A stretch of DNA of 64,000 nt from NCBI GenBank assembly GCA_963842835.1, contig CAWJIB010000009.1, forward strand, positions 1,178,001 to 1,242,000. The letters are read 5' to 3'. Shown here piece after piece: positions 8,508 through 17,743 of this stretch (position 1 is its first letter; each line of letters starts with the position of its first letter). The notes beneath the pieces were generated by a model. It did not search any database and was not told the origin of the DNA. It was given only the letters and a program-made list of their open reading frames with translations. The position numbers were made by a program, and so were the translations under genes. The DNA comes from Roseiarcus sp963842835. GTDB lineage: Bacteria > Pseudomonadota > Alphaproteobacteria > Rhizobiales > Beijerinckiaceae.

Positions 8508-8542
8508 GGGGGGCGCTCCGCGAGGAAGCGAGAGCGCCCCCC
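8508..8542 (-). other. Perfect hairpin between the permease gene and glcD
   Basis: An exact 11-bp stem (8508-8518 with 8532-8542) and 13-nt loop lies in the 69-bp gap between the permease stop and the glcD start. In the direction of transcription it is followed by AUAUUC rather than a U-tract, so it is not a classical terminator. An RNA-processing or stability element that uncouples the two mRNA segments is a reasonable guess. Confidence 0.5.
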
Positions 8543-8547
8543 TTCGT

Positions 8548-10161
8548 TCACTGCCCGGGAACGGCCGGAATGATCCAGGGGATGACGTATTGCTGGAGCG
8601 CGACGAGAAGACCGAAGATGATCGTCAGGATCACGCTGTGCGGGAAAGTGCGGGCGAAGACCTCGCCCTCTCGCCCCTTGAGATCGGTGACGGACACTCC
8701 GGTGGCGATGTTCTGCGGCGAGATCATCTTGCCCATCACCCCGCCCGAGGAATTGGCCGCCGCGAACAGCACCGGGCTGAGGCCGAGCTGCTTGGAGGCG
8801 ACGACCTGCAGATTGCCGAACAGGGCGTTGCCGGAGGTGTCGCTGCCCGACAGGAACACCGCGATCCAGCCGAGGAACGGCGAGAGCAGCACGAACAGCG
8901 CGCCGACCGAGGCGACGCCCAGGCCGAGCGTATAGGCGAGGCCGGAATAGTTCATGAGATAGGCGAGGCCGACGATGAGGCAGACCGTGACGACCGCCAG
9001 CCAGATCTGGCGGATCGTCCGGACGATGCAGTCGACGAAATCGGCCACGCTAAGCCGAACGACCAGCGCGATGACGATCGCCGAAAGGAGAATCGCCGTG
9101 CCCGAGGCCAGCGGCTGGAACACCCAGACGGCGGCGTAGGGCTTGTTGTTGTAGAGCGTGATCGAAATCGCCTTGTCGAGGCCCGGCCAGGGGATCGACA
9201 TCTGGCCTATGGCGAAAATCTTGTACGAAGTCCAAACGATCACCACGGCCGAAACGATGAGCCAGGGCAACCAGCCTTGCCAGCCCGGAACGTCGTTTTT
9301 CGGCCTGCTGACCGAGGAATTCGCGATGGCGTATTCAGGATCCGGCGCGGGTTTCCACACCAGTAGAAACGCCAGGGTGACGGCCAGCGAGCCCAGCGAG
9401 GCCAGGACGTCGGTCAGCGAATAATCGATATAGTTCGAGGCGAGGAATTGGCAGATCGCGAAACTGCCGCCCGAGACGAGCAGCGCCGGCCAGATCGCTC
9501 GCATCGAACGCAAGCCGCCATAAACGAACATGACGTAAAATGGCAGAATTAGCGCCATGAACGGCAGCTGCCGGCCGATCATCGCGCCCAGGACGCTCGC
9601 GGGAAGGCCGGTGACGGCGCCGAGCACCGTGACCGGCGCGCCGAGCGCGCCGAACGCGACGGGAGCGGTGTTGAAGATCAGCACGAAAACCAGCGCCTCC
9701 AGCGGCGCGAAGCCGACGAGGATGAGCAGCGAACTGGTGATCGCGACCGGCGTGCCGAAGCCGGCGACGCCCTCGAGCAAGGCGCCGAAGCAGAAGCCGA
9801 TGACGACCAGAATGATGCGCCGATCGTCGGGCAAGTGCTGGATGAGCCAGGAACGGAACGCCTCGAAACGCCCGGACTTCACCGAAATATTGTAAATCAG
9901 CAGCGCGTTGACGACGATCCACATGACCGGCCATAGCGCGAACACCATGCCGTTCACCACGGCGTCGACCGCGAGGCCGACGGGCAGGCTCCAAACGCCG
10001 ACGGCGATGACGAGACCGACGATCAGCCCGGCGAGCGAAGCCTGCCAGGCCGGCCGGCGAAGCACGCCGAGCATGACGAGTACGGTTAGAATGGGTAAAC
10101 TCGCCGTCGCGAAGGACAGCGCAAGGCTGCCCGCCACCGGCGTCAAGAGTTGTTGAAACAC
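8548..10161 (-). CDS. glcA: L-lactate/glycolate permease (LctP/GlcA family)
   Basis: 537 residues, the LctP-family length, with about 13 membrane segments. Start is GTG 10161, preceded by a strong GGGGAGGAAAA ribosome site. Characteristic stretches are EGVAGFGTPVAITSS near the middle, GALGAPVTVLGAVTG, and FLSGSDTSGNALFGNLQ and NSSGGVMGKMISPQNIAT near the end, all hallmark LctP motifs. It is a proton symporter for lactate, glycolate and related 2-hydroxy acids. It is the first gene of the permease-glcDEF unit, read divergently from the FCD regulator. Confidence 0.92.
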   Translation of the reverse strand: MFQQLLTPVAGSLALSFATASLPILTVLVMLGVLRRPAWQASLAGLIVGLVIAVGVWSLPVGLAVDAVVNGMVFALWPVMWIVVNALLIYNISVKSGRFEAFRSWLIQHLPDDRRIILVVIGFCFGALLEGVAGFGTPVAITSSLLILVGFAPLEALVFVLIFNTAPVAFGALGAPVTVLGAVTGLPASVLGAMIGRQLPFMALILPFYVMFVYGGLRSMRAIWPALLVSGGSFAICQFLASNYIDYSLTDVLASLGSLAVTLAFLLVWKPAPDPEYAIANSSVSRPKNDVPGWQGWLPWLIVSAVVIVWTSYKIFAIGQMSIPWPGLDKAISITLYNNKPYAAVWVFQPLASGTAILLSAIVIALVVRLSVADFVDCIVRTIRQIWLAVVTVCLIVGLAYLMNYSGLAYTLGLGVASVGALFVLLSPFLGWIAVFLSGSDTSGNALFGNLQVVASKQLGLSPVLFAAANSSGGVMGKMISPQNIATGVSVTDLKGREGEVFARTFPHSVILTIIFGLLVALQQYVIPWIIPAVPGQ

Positions 10162-10236
10162 GTTTTTCCTCCCCCCTTATTCGCCCGCGGCCCCATCGGG
10201 CGTCGCTGAGCGCAGGCCATGCAGTACGCGGCCCTT

Positions 10237-10255
10237 TGGTAATGCTATATTGCCA
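10237..10255. promoter_or_regulatory. Probable operator for the FCD/GntR regulator
   Basis: TGGTAATGCTATATTGCCA is a near-perfect dyad (TGGTAAT / ATTGCCA, one mismatch) in the intergenic region shared by the permease and the regulator. FadR/LldR-type regulators bind TGGT-N-ACCA-like palindromes, so this is the natural autoregulatory and operon-control site. It lies 76 bp from the permease start and about 119 bp from the regulator start. Confidence 0.5.
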
Positions 10256-10373
10256 GGTCAATTAGGGTCAAGCGGCCTCGCCATTGACTGCGTTGGATAA
10301 ATTCAATTACCTCTTAGCGTATAGGGTCGGCGCGGATTGGATTTCGACGGCCGCCCTTCGCGGGAGGACAAGC

Positions 10374-11138
10374 GTGAGCGAGACTCTCAAACCAGCGCGG
10401 CTCGCCGACGCCATCGCCGAACGCATTCAGGCGATGATCCTCGAGGGCGTGCTGCGGCCGGGCGAGAAACTGATCGCCGAACGCGAGCTGGCGGGCAGGC
10501 TCGGCGTCTCCCGTCCTTCGCTGCGCGACGGACTGTCCCAACTCGAGGCCAAAGGCCTGCTCGTCGTCGGCAAGTCGGGAACGACTGTCGCGCCCTATCT
10601 GTCGAAACTCGCCGATCCCCTCGCGGAGCTGTTTCGCGACAACGAACGGGTCAGCGCGGATTATTTCGAGTTTCGCACCGTGGTCGAGGCGCATGCGACC
10701 GCGTCCGCCGCCCAGCGCGCGACGCAGACCGACCGCGATTTGATTCGCGAATGCCTCGACGAAATGAAGCGGGCGCACGAATTGTCCGACCCGACGGACG
10801 AAGCGCAAGCGGACGTGCGCCTTCACGTCGCAATCTACGAATCCGCGCACAACGTCGTCGTATTGCATGTCATGCGCGCGCTCGCCGACCTGTTGCGCCA
10901 GGGAGTGTTCTTCAATCGCGAGAGTTTCTATCGCCGCCCGGGCGTGCGCGATGCGCTGCTCGAGCAACATCTGCGGATCGGCGAGGCCGTCCTCGCCGGC
11001 GATCCCGCCAAGGCCGAAGCCGCCGCGGCCAAGCACATCGCGTTCGTTCGCGCGACGCATGACGAGATCCGCCGCGACGAATTGCGACAGGCCGCTTCCC
11101 TTCGCCGTTTCGCGCGGCAAGACATCGTCGCGGCCTAA
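10374..11138 (+). CDS. FadR-subfamily (FCD) GntR regulator of hydroxy-acid use
   Basis: 254 residues from GTG 10374, preceded by CGGGAGGACAAGC. The frame is open upstream to 10284, but that part lacks a ribosome site. N-terminal winged helix: ERIQAMILEGVLRPGEKL and SRPSLRDGLSQLEAKGLL. C-terminal FCD domain: FEFRTVVEAHATASAA, RLHVAIYESAHN and LLEQHLRIGEAVLAGDP carry the acid and histidines that bind metal in this class. Relatives include LldR, GlcC and PdhR. Position between the permease-glcDEF unit and lutABC suggests it senses lactate or glycolate and controls both. Confidence 0.85.
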   Translation: MSETLKPARLADAIAERIQAMILEGVLRPGEKLIAERELAGRLGVSRPSLRDGLSQLEAKGLLVVGKSGTTVAPYLSKLADPLAELFRDNERVSADYFEFRTVVEAHATASAAQRATQTDRDLIRECLDEMKRAHELSDPTDEAQADVRLHVAIYESAHNVVVLHVMRALADLLRQGVFFNRESFYRRPGVRDALLEQHLRIGEAVLAGDPAKAEAAAAKHIAFVRATHDEIRRDELRQAASLRRFARQDIVAA

Positions 11139-11155
11139 AGATGACGCGCGCCGCC

Positions 11156-12469
11156 CTACACCAGCACCGGCATCGCCGTCATGCCGGCTGTCCCGAAGAC
11201 GCGGCGGTAGCGCTCGATCTCTTCGGGCGTTCCCAACTCCTTGTTGGGATTGTCGGAGAGTTTGACGGCGGGGCGCCCGTCCGCGTCGGCCACCTTGCAC
11301 ACAATCGAAATCGCCCGCAATTCGCCGTCGACCCCGGCCGGCGCACAGCCTTTGAAGTCGTTGGTGAGGTTGGTGCCCCAGCCGATGGAGAGATTGATCT
11401 TGCCGCGCAGGGCGCGCACCGAAGCCTCGATCGTATCGATGTCCATGGCGTCGGAGAGCACCATCAGTTTTTCCCGGGGGTCGCGACCGCGCCGCTTCCA
11501 CCAGGCGATCAATTCCTCGGCGGCGGCGATCGGCTCCTTGGAATCGGGCCGCGCGCCCTTCCAGTCCGCGACCCAGTCCGGCGCGCGTTCGAGGAACGAC
11601 GTCGTGCCGAAGCAATCCGGCAGGACGACGAGAAGATTGCCGTCGTATATGCGCGCCCAATCGCGCAGCACGTCGTAGGGGGTCCGGAGCAGCTCCTCGT
11701 CGCTGTTCGCCAAGGCGGCGTAGACCATCGGCAGTTCGTGGGCGTTGGTGCCGATCGCCTCGAGGCCGGTGTCCATCGCGTGCTTGACGTTCGACGTGCC
11801 GATGAAATTGTCGCCCAGCCCTTCCTGCATCGCCTCGACGCACCAGCGCTGCCAAAGGAATCCATGGCGCCGACGCGTGCCGAAGTCCGAAACCTTCAGC
11901 GGCCCTTCGGCGGCCAGCACGCGCAAGCGCTCCACCTTGCTCCACAGCTTGGCCTTGGCGCGGGCGTAGAGCACGTCGAGATCGAAACGGCTCATCGCGC
12001 GCACCGCGGCGCGCGCGCGCAATTCGTTGATGATCGCGAGTGCCGGGATCTCCCACATCGTGGTGCCCGTCCACGGGCCCTCGAAACGCAATTCGTACTG
12101 GCCGTCGCGGCGGGTCAGCTCGTATTCGGGCAAGCGAAATTCGCTGAGCCATTCCATGAAGTCGGGCTCGAAAATCTGCTTGGTTCCATAAAACGTGTTG
12201 CCGGCGAGCCAGATCAGCTCGTTCTTGGCGAGGCGCAGGGTGCGCGCGTGATCGAGCTGGTCGATGAGTTCGCGCTCGTCGACGATGTCGGCCAGGCGTA
12301 CTTGCGTCGTGCGATTGACGAGGTGGAAGGTGACGCGGCGACGACGATGCAGCTTCCAGATCATTTGCAGCATCAACAGCTTGTAAAAGTCCGTATCGAG
12401 CAGGGTGCGCACGATCGGGTCGATGCGAAAGGTGTGATTGTAGACACGTGTGGCGATATCCGGGATCAT
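11156..12469 (-). CDS. pncB: Nicotinate phosphoribosyltransferase
   Basis: 437 residues, usual length. It converts nicotinate and PRPP to nicotinate mononucleotide (ATP-stimulated) in the Preiss-Handler NAD salvage route. Supporting segments: DFYKLLMLQMIWKLH near the N-terminus, FIGTSNVKHAMDTGLEAIGT with the regulatory histidine region, VLSDAMDIDTIEA, and IGWGTNLTND before the C-terminal domain. It converges on the regulator gene and is divergent from lutA, with no evident functional link to either. Confidence 0.93.
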   Translation of the reverse strand: MIPDIATRVYNHTFRIDPIVRTLLDTDFYKLLMLQMIWKLHRRRRVTFHLVNRTTQVRLADIVDERELIDQLDHARTLRLAKNELIWLAGNTFYGTKQIFEPDFMEWLSEFRLPEYELTRRDGQYELRFEGPWTGTTMWEIPALAIINELRARAAVRAMSRFDLDVLYARAKAKLWSKVERLRVLAAEGPLKVSDFGTRRRHGFLWQRWCVEAMQEGLGDNFIGTSNVKHAMDTGLEAIGTNAHELPMVYAALANSDEELLRTPYDVLRDWARIYDGNLLVVLPDCFGTTSFLERAPDWVADWKGARPDSKEPIAAAEELIAWWKRRGRDPREKLMVLSDAMDIDTIEASVRALRGKINLSIGWGTNLTNDFKGCAPAGVDGELRAISIVCKVADADGRPAVKLSDNPNKELGTPEEIERYRRVFGTAGMTAMPVLV

Positions 12470-12567
12470 GGCGCAAGCTTAGGGTGGGGCGCGGCGAGCG
12501 ACAAGGGCGCGCGCGCAACTCCGCTCAATGGCGCCCGCCGGACCGGAAAACAGCAAAGGATGCGTCC

Positions 12568-13353
12568 GTGGATGAAGCCGTGAAGCCTGCGATCCGCGTC
12601 GGGCTCTTCGTCACTTGCCTCGTCGACCTCATGCGCCCGAGCATAGGCTTCGCCGCGGTGAAGTTGCTGGAGGAGGCGGGCTGCAAAGTCGTCGTTCCCT
12701 CCCAGACCTGCTGCGGCCAACCCGCTTACAATTCGGGCGATCGCGCCACGACCCGCGCGATCGCCCGTCAGACGATCGAGGCCTTCGAGACCTGCGATTA
12801 CGTCGTCGCGCCGAGCGGCTCATGCGCCGGGATGCTCGCCAGGCACTATCCCGAGCTTTTCCTCGACGAGCCGGAAATGGCGGTCAAGGCCAACGCCTTT
12901 TCCGCCAAATGCCATGAATTGGTGAGCTTCCTCGTCGATCGGCTCGGCGTCACGGCGGTCTCCGCGCGCTTCGAGGGCGCCGTCGCCTATCACGATTCGT
13001 GTTCCGGCCTGCGCGAGATGGGCGTGATGAGCCAGCCGCGCAAACTGCTGGCGAGCGTGGAAGGGTTGCGCCTCGTCGAGTTGAAGGACGCGGACGTCTG
13101 CTGCGGCTTCGGCGGGACGTTCGCGGTCAAATATGGCGAATTGTCCGATGCGATCGTCACCCAGAAGAGCGCCAACGTCGCGGCGAGCGGCGCCGACACG
13201 TTGCTCGCGGGCGATCTGGGATGCCTCATGAACATCGCGGGAAAAATGCAGCGCGAAGGCCGCGCGGTGAAGGTTCGCCACGTCGCCGAGGTGCTCGCGG
13301 GGCTGACCGACGATCCGCCGATCGGCGAAAGCGCGGGGGGAGCCAAGCCATGA
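12568..13353 (+). CDS. lutA: Lactate utilisation protein A, (Fe-S)-binding CCG-domain subunit
   Basis: 261 residues from GTG 12568 with AAAGGA seven bases upstream; the more distal start at 12448 would overlap pncB. Two CCG domains: FVTCLVDLMRP and SQTCCGQPAYNSG in the first, DSCSGLREMG and VCCGFGGTFAVKYGELS in the second. LutA works with LutB and LutC in a soluble iron-sulfur complex that oxidises L-lactate to pyruvate. The stop overlaps the lutB start (ATGA). Confidence 0.9.
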   Translation: MDEAVKPAIRVGLFVTCLVDLMRPSIGFAAVKLLEEAGCKVVVPSQTCCGQPAYNSGDRATTRAIARQTIEAFETCDYVVAPSGSCAGMLARHYPELFLDEPEMAVKANAFSAKCHELVSFLVDRLGVTAVSARFEGAVAYHDSCSGLREMGVMSQPRKLLASVEGLRLVELKDADVCCGFGGTFAVKYGELSDAIVTQKSANVAASGADTLLAGDLGCLMNIAGKMQREGRAVKVRHVAEVLAGLTDDPPIGESAGGAKP

Positions 13354-14777
13354 CCGTCGTCGCGACGACGCCGCGTTTCAAGGACAACGTCCACGAGGCG
13401 CTTCACGACCAGCGCCTGCAAGGCGCGCTTCAGCACGCCCACAATTTCATCGGCCGCCGCGCCGCCGCCGCGGAGCGGCTGCCCGAGTTCGAGGCGCTGC
13501 GCGACAGCGCGCGCGCGATCAAGGACCACACGCTCGCCCACCTCGATCTTTATCTCCAGGCCTACGAGCGCAAGGTGACGGAATTGGGCGGCTGCGTGCA
13601 TTACGCACGGACGGCCGCCGAGGCGAACGAGATTATCCTCCGCCTCTGCAAGGAGCGCGGCGCCAAGGCGGTGACCAAGGGCAAGTCGATGATCTCCGAG
13701 GAGATCGGCCTCAACGCCGCTCTCGAGGCGGAAGGGATCGAGGCGATCGAGACCGATCTCGGCGAATACATCATCCAGCTGCGCGGCGAGACGCCCTCGC
13801 ACATCATCGCGCCGGCCATCCATGTGACCAAGGCCGACGTCGAGGCCGACTTTCGCCGCGTTCATCGCGATCTTCCGGCGACGCGCGACCTTTCGCAGCC
13901 CGAACAACTGCTGAGCGAAGCGCGCGCGATCCTGCGCGACAAGTTTCTCTCGGCCGACATCGGCGTCACCGGCGCGAATTTTCTCGTCGCGGAGACGGGA
14001 ACCTCGATCATCGTCACCAACGAGGGCAACGGCGATCTGACGCAGATCCTCCCCAAGGTTCACGTCGTCGTCGCGTCGCTGGAAAAGATCGTTCCAACGC
14101 TCGCCGACGCCGCGCAATTGCTGCGCGTGCTCGCGCGCTCCGCGACGGGCCAGGACATGTCGGTCTATACGACGTTGTCGACCGGCCCACGCCGGCCCGG
14201 CGATGGGGACGGCCCCGAGGAATATCACGTCGTCCTTCTCGACAACGGCCGCTCGGCGATGCTGGGGAGCCAATTCGAGGACATGCTGCGCTGCATCCGT
14301 TGCGGCGCCTGCATGAACCATTGCCCCGTCTATCACGCGATCGGCGGCCATGCCTACGGCTGGGTCTACCCCGGCCCGATGGGCGCGGTGCTGACGCCTT
14401 CGCTGATCGGCGTCGCCGAGGGCGGCCAATTGCCCAACGCCTCGACCTTCTGCGGGCGCTGCGAAGAAGTCTGTCCGATGCGCATCCCGCTGCCCAAGAT
14501 GATGCGCCACTGGCGCGAACGCGAGTTCGAGCGCCATCTTTCGCCCGCCGCGGCGCGTTCCGGGCTCGGCGTCTGGGCGTTCTTCGCCAAGCGCCCGGCG
14601 CTCTACCGCCTGACGACCGATCTGGCGATGCGCGCGATGCATCTGGCCGGCCGGAGGCGCGGGCGTTTCTCCTGGCTGCCGCTCGCCGGGGGCTGGACAA
14701 AATACCGTGATCTTACGGCGCCGCAGGGCGCGACCTTTCAAAGCCAATGGCGCGCGAAAAGCGGGAGCGTCCAATGA
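13350..14777 (+). CDS. lutB: Lactate utilisation protein B, iron-sulfur LUD-domain subunit
   Basis: 475 residues from ATG 13350, four-base overlaps with both neighbours. The N-terminal LUD domain includes TKGKSMISEEIGLN and GVTGANFLVAETGTS. The C-terminal ferredoxin-like part has two clusters, CIRCGACMNHCPVY and CGRCEEVCPMRIPL. LutB is the electron-transfer centre of the LutABC L-lactate oxidising system. Length and domain order are standard. Confidence 0.92.
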   Translation: MTVVATTPRFKDNVHEALHDQRLQGALQHAHNFIGRRAAAAERLPEFEALRDSARAIKDHTLAHLDLYLQAYERKVTELGGCVHYARTAAEANEIILRLCKERGAKAVTKGKSMISEEIGLNAALEAEGIEAIETDLGEYIIQLRGETPSHIIAPAIHVTKADVEADFRRVHRDLPATRDLSQPEQLLSEARAILRDKFLSADIGVTGANFLVAETGTSIIVTNEGNGDLTQILPKVHVVVASLEKIVPTLADAAQLLRVLARSATGQDMSVYTTLSTGPRRPGDGDGPEEYHVVLLDNGRSAMLGSQFEDMLRCIRCGACMNHCPVYHAIGGHAYGWVYPGPMGAVLTPSLIGVAEGGQLPNASTFCGRCEEVCPMRIPLPKMMRHWREREFERHLSPAAARSGLGVWAFFAKRPALYRLTTDLAMRAMHLAGRRRGRFSWLPLAGGWTKYRDLTAPQGATFQSQWRAKSGSVQ

Positions 14778-15472
14778 GCGCGCGCGACGAAATTCTCGCC
14801 GCCGTTCGCCGCTCGCTGCATGTGAGCGGCGACGAAGCGCCGCGCCGCGCGGCGGTGGAGGCGCGTCTGGCGCAGGCCCCGGCGGGAATTATTCCCCGGC
14901 GTGGACAGGGCGAGGCGGGGGAGCGCGCGGCGACGTTCAAGGCCGAGGCGGCGCGCGCGCAGGCGAGCCTCGCCGAAGTCGCCGAGGCCGCCGACGTCCC
15001 GGCGGAGGTCTCCCGCTTCCTGCGCGAAAGCAATTTGGCTGCGACTTTGCGCATGGGCGAGGATGCGCGCCTCGCCGCGATGCCCTGGAGCGCGACCGCG
15101 CTCGACGTTTCGCGCGGCCCCTCTGACGGGCATGATCTCAACGCGGTGAGCGTGGCCTTCGCCGCGGTGGCGGAAAGCGGAACCCTGGTGCTCGTCTCGG
15201 GTCCGGACAATCCGACGACGCTCAACTTTCTGCCCGACAATCACGTCGTCGTCGTCTTCGCCGACGACCTCGTCGGCGATTACGAGAGCGTCTTCGTGAA
15301 ATTGCGCGCCGCCTATGGCGTCGGCGCGGCGCCGCGCACGGTCAATTTCATCACCGGCCCGTCGCGCTCGGCCGATATCGAGCAGACGCTGCTGCTGGGC
15401 GCGCACGGCCCCCGCCGCCTGCACATCGTCGTCGTCGGCGGCGCTTCCCACGAGGCAGGCGCCGCAAAGTAG
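14774..15472 (+). CDS. lutC: Lactate utilisation protein C (LUD domain)
   Basis: 232 residues from ATG 14774, overlapping lutB by four bases. Starts MSARDEILAAVRRSLH and carries the LUD core with AAVAESGTLVLVSG, LPDNHVVVVFADD and FITGPSRSADIEQTLLLG, all typical of LutC. It completes the lutABC operon. With GlcDEF nearby the organism should be able to oxidise both lactate enantiomers. Confidence 0.92.
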   Translation: MSARDEILAAVRRSLHVSGDEAPRRAAVEARLAQAPAGIIPRRGQGEAGERAATFKAEAARAQASLAEVAEAADVPAEVSRFLRESNLAATLRMGEDARLAAMPWSATALDVSRGPSDGHDLNAVSVAFAAVAESGTLVLVSGPDNPTTLNFLPDNHVVVVFADDLVGDYESVFVKLRAAYGVGAAPRTVNFITGPSRSADIEQTLLLGAHGPRRLHIVVVGGASHEAGAAK

Positions 15473-15551
15473 CCTCCGTGGCGATTTAGTAACCAAGACG
15501 TGCTTGATAGCTGATGAAGCATGCGGCCGTTTCGACGTTGGGCCTTCGATA

Positions 15552-17045
15552 ATGGCGATTAGGGTTACGTTCACAGGCGGCCTCTTGTGCCTGGCGCTGA
15601 ACTGCGCCGGGGCGGCCGCACAGGAGGCGCCCGCGCCCTCGCCTGCGCCGGTTGCGGCGTCGAGCGCGCCGGCGACGCCCGTTCCGACGCCGGCCGCGAG
15701 CGCCGCTGCGACGCCGGCCGCGACCCCCGCTCCGACCGCGGCCGCGCCGCCGCCGGCGGCCGCTTCGGCCGCGCCCATCCCGGTCGACGCCAATGCGGGC
15801 GCGCCGCCCAAGCCGAAAAAGAAGATCGCGCCGCCTGCGCCGCCGCTCGAAACCGCGCTGTCGAGCGACCCGGCGCCGACCCTCCAGCCCGACACGTTCT
15901 TCGCTACCGCCAAGGTCGCCGAGCGCTACGCCGCGATCGTCGAAGCCGGCGGTTGGCCGACGGACGTCGCGCCGCTGAGGCCGGGCGCCAAGGGGCCGGC
16001 CGTCGCCAAATTGCGCAAGCGGCTCGCCATCGAGGGCGACCTCGACGCGGCGGAGGCGGCCGAGGGGCCGGCCAGCGAGTCCTGGGACGCGGATTTGACC
16101 GCCGCGGTGAAGCGCTTTCAGGCGCGCACGGGATTGCGTCAGAACGGGCTCGTCGCGGGCGCGACCCTCAAGGCCATGAACGTTCCCGCCAGCGTCCGCT
16201 CGATGCAACTCGCTGCGAGCGCGCGACGGCTGGCCGGGGTCAATTTTTCCTTCGGCGACCGCTACGTCGTCGTCAATCTGCCCTCGACCTCGGTCGAAGC
16301 GGTCGAGGACGGCCGGGTCGTTCACCGCTACGTCGCGATCGTCGGCGACGTCGAGCATCCCTCGCCCGAGATCGCGGCCCACATCTCCGTCATCAACCTC
16401 AATCCGACATGGACGGTGCCGACTTCGATCATCAAGAACGAGATCATTCCGAAGATGCTGAAGGACCCGGGCTATCTCGCGCGCCAGAAAATCCGCATCC
16501 TCGACGCCTCGGGGACCGAGGTCGACCCCAAGACCATCAACTGGGCGACCGAGCGGGCGGCCAGTTACACGCTGCGCCAGGATTCGGGCGCCGGCAATTC
16601 GTTGGGCGCGATCCGCATCGGCATGCCCAACAAGCTCGCGGTCTACATGCACGACACGCCTTCGAAGCGCCTGTTCGGCTCCGACTATCGCTTCCTGAGC
16701 CATGGCTGCGTGCGCGTCCAAGGCGTCTACGACTATGCGGAATGGCTGTTGCAGGGCACGAGCGGCGGGCCGTCCGGCGCCTGGGACAAGGCGGCGCTGC
16801 AGGCGAAAGTGAAGGAGGGCGCGCGCGAGGACATCAAGCTCGCGCGGCCCGTGCCGGTGATCTGGGTCTATCTCACGGGGTGGTCGAATCAGGACGGCGT
16901 CGCGAATTTTCGCGACGACGTCTATGGCGTCGACGCAAGCGGCGTGGCGACGGCCAGCGCTTTGAGCGCCGCGCCGCCGGCGGCGCCGAGCTTCTTCCCC
17001 TTGCCGCTTTCCGCCCCCTCGCCAATTCCCGCCCCTTTGCAATGA
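15552..17045 (+). CDS. L,D-transpeptidase of the YcbB/YkuD type
   Basis: 497 residues from ATG 15552. Signal peptide (first ~24 residues, ending AGAAAQ), then a ~70-residue Ala/Pro-rich linker, a peptidoglycan-binding domain near residues 130-220 (GAKGPAVAKLRKRL, AVKRFQARTGLRQNG), and a YkuD catalytic domain with MHDTPSKRLFG and FLSHGCVRVQ. Cys386 is the catalytic nucleophile and His384 its partner. It makes 3-3 (meso-DAP) peptidoglycan cross-links in the periplasm and is insensitive to most penicillins. A Pro/Ala-rich C-terminal tail is unusual. Confidence 0.9.
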   Translation: MAIRVTFTGGLLCLALNCAGAAAQEAPAPSPAPVAASSAPATPVPTPAASAAATPAATPAPTAAAPPPAAASAAPIPVDANAGAPPKPKKKIAPPAPPLETALSSDPAPTLQPDTFFATAKVAERYAAIVEAGGWPTDVAPLRPGAKGPAVAKLRKRLAIEGDLDAAEAAEGPASESWDADLTAAVKRFQARTGLRQNGLVAGATLKAMNVPASVRSMQLAASARRLAGVNFSFGDRYVVVNLPSTSVEAVEDGRVVHRYVAIVGDVEHPSPEIAAHISVINLNPTWTVPTSIIKNEIIPKMLKDPGYLARQKIRILDASGTEVDPKTINWATERAASYTLRQDSGAGNSLGAIRIGMPNKLAVYMHDTPSKRLFGSDYRFLSHGCVRVQGVYDYAEWLLQGTSGGPSGAWDKAALQAKVKEGAREDIKLARPVPVIWVYLTGWSNQDGVANFRDDVYGVDASGVATASALSAAPPAAPSFFPLPLSAPSPIPAPLQ

Positions 17046-17659
17046 GCGCCGCCGGCCCGCTGCAAAATCGCGTCGATCCTTATGGCGAGCTCTTCGCGAC
17101 GCCCGCGCGCGGGGCGCTGATGGGCAATCGCGGCGGGCGGTTTCATCGCCGAGATCGGACATTGGGTCGCCGCCGCTGGGCCTCCAAACAATGGATCGCA
17201 TGCCTCTGCGCCTTCAAAGGCAGGCGGCGGTCGGTCTGGGGCGAGGGCTACACCGAGCTGTTCTTCTCGGACGAAGTGACCGCGCTCGCCGCCGGACACC
17301 GTCCTTGCTTCGAATGCCGCCGCGCCGAGGCCGAGGCGTTCCGCGTCGCCTTCGGCGAAGGCGCGCGGCCGAGCGCGCCGAGCATGGATGCGATCCTTCA
17401 CCGCGAGCGGCTCGATCACGGCGCCAAGCGCCTGTGGGACGCGAGAATCGAGCGCCTGCCGGACGGCGCGATGATCGAGCGGGACGGGCGCGCCTTCGCA
17501 TTGCGCGGCGACTCGATCCTGCCCTGGAGCTTTGAAGGCTACGACGCGCCGCGGTCCCGGCCTCGCGCCGGCCTCGCCCGCGTTCTGACGCCGCCTTCGA
17601 TCGTGCGCGCGCTTGCCGCCGGCTATTCTCCGCGCTGGGCGGACAGCGCCTCGGCATGA
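17042..17659 (+). CDS. Conserved hypothetical protein, 205 aa
   Basis: Starts at ATG 17042, overlapping the transpeptidase stop by four bases, so probably co-translated. No signal peptide or membrane segment. It is Arg-rich with one CFECRRAEAEAFR knuckle-like stretch and RGALMGNRGGRFHRRDR near the N-terminus. It resembles uncharacterised proteins of Alphaproteobacteria by general appearance, but no domain function can be assigned. Coupling suggests an envelope-linked role at most. Confidence 0.7.
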   Translation: MSAAGPLQNRVDPYGELFATPARGALMGNRGGRFHRRDRTLGRRRWASKQWIACLCAFKGRRRSVWGEGYTELFFSDEVTALAAGHRPCFECRRAEAEAFRVAFGEGARPSAPSMDAILHRERLDHGAKRLWDARIERLPDGAMIERDGRAFALRGDSILPWSFEGYDAPRSRPRAGLARVLTPPSIVRALAAGYSPRWADSASA

Positions 17660-17743
17660 AGCGCCGGGGTTAGGGATGCCGACGCCCGCGCAATTGAATT
17701 CATCGAACCGCGCAGCCGCGCGCGAGAAGCGAGTAAGATCGTC

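Noticed and set aside
7096..9366. A 756-codon plus-strand frame opposite glcD and the permease
   Set aside because: Low-complexity Arg/Asp/Ala composition, typical antisense artefact at high GC.
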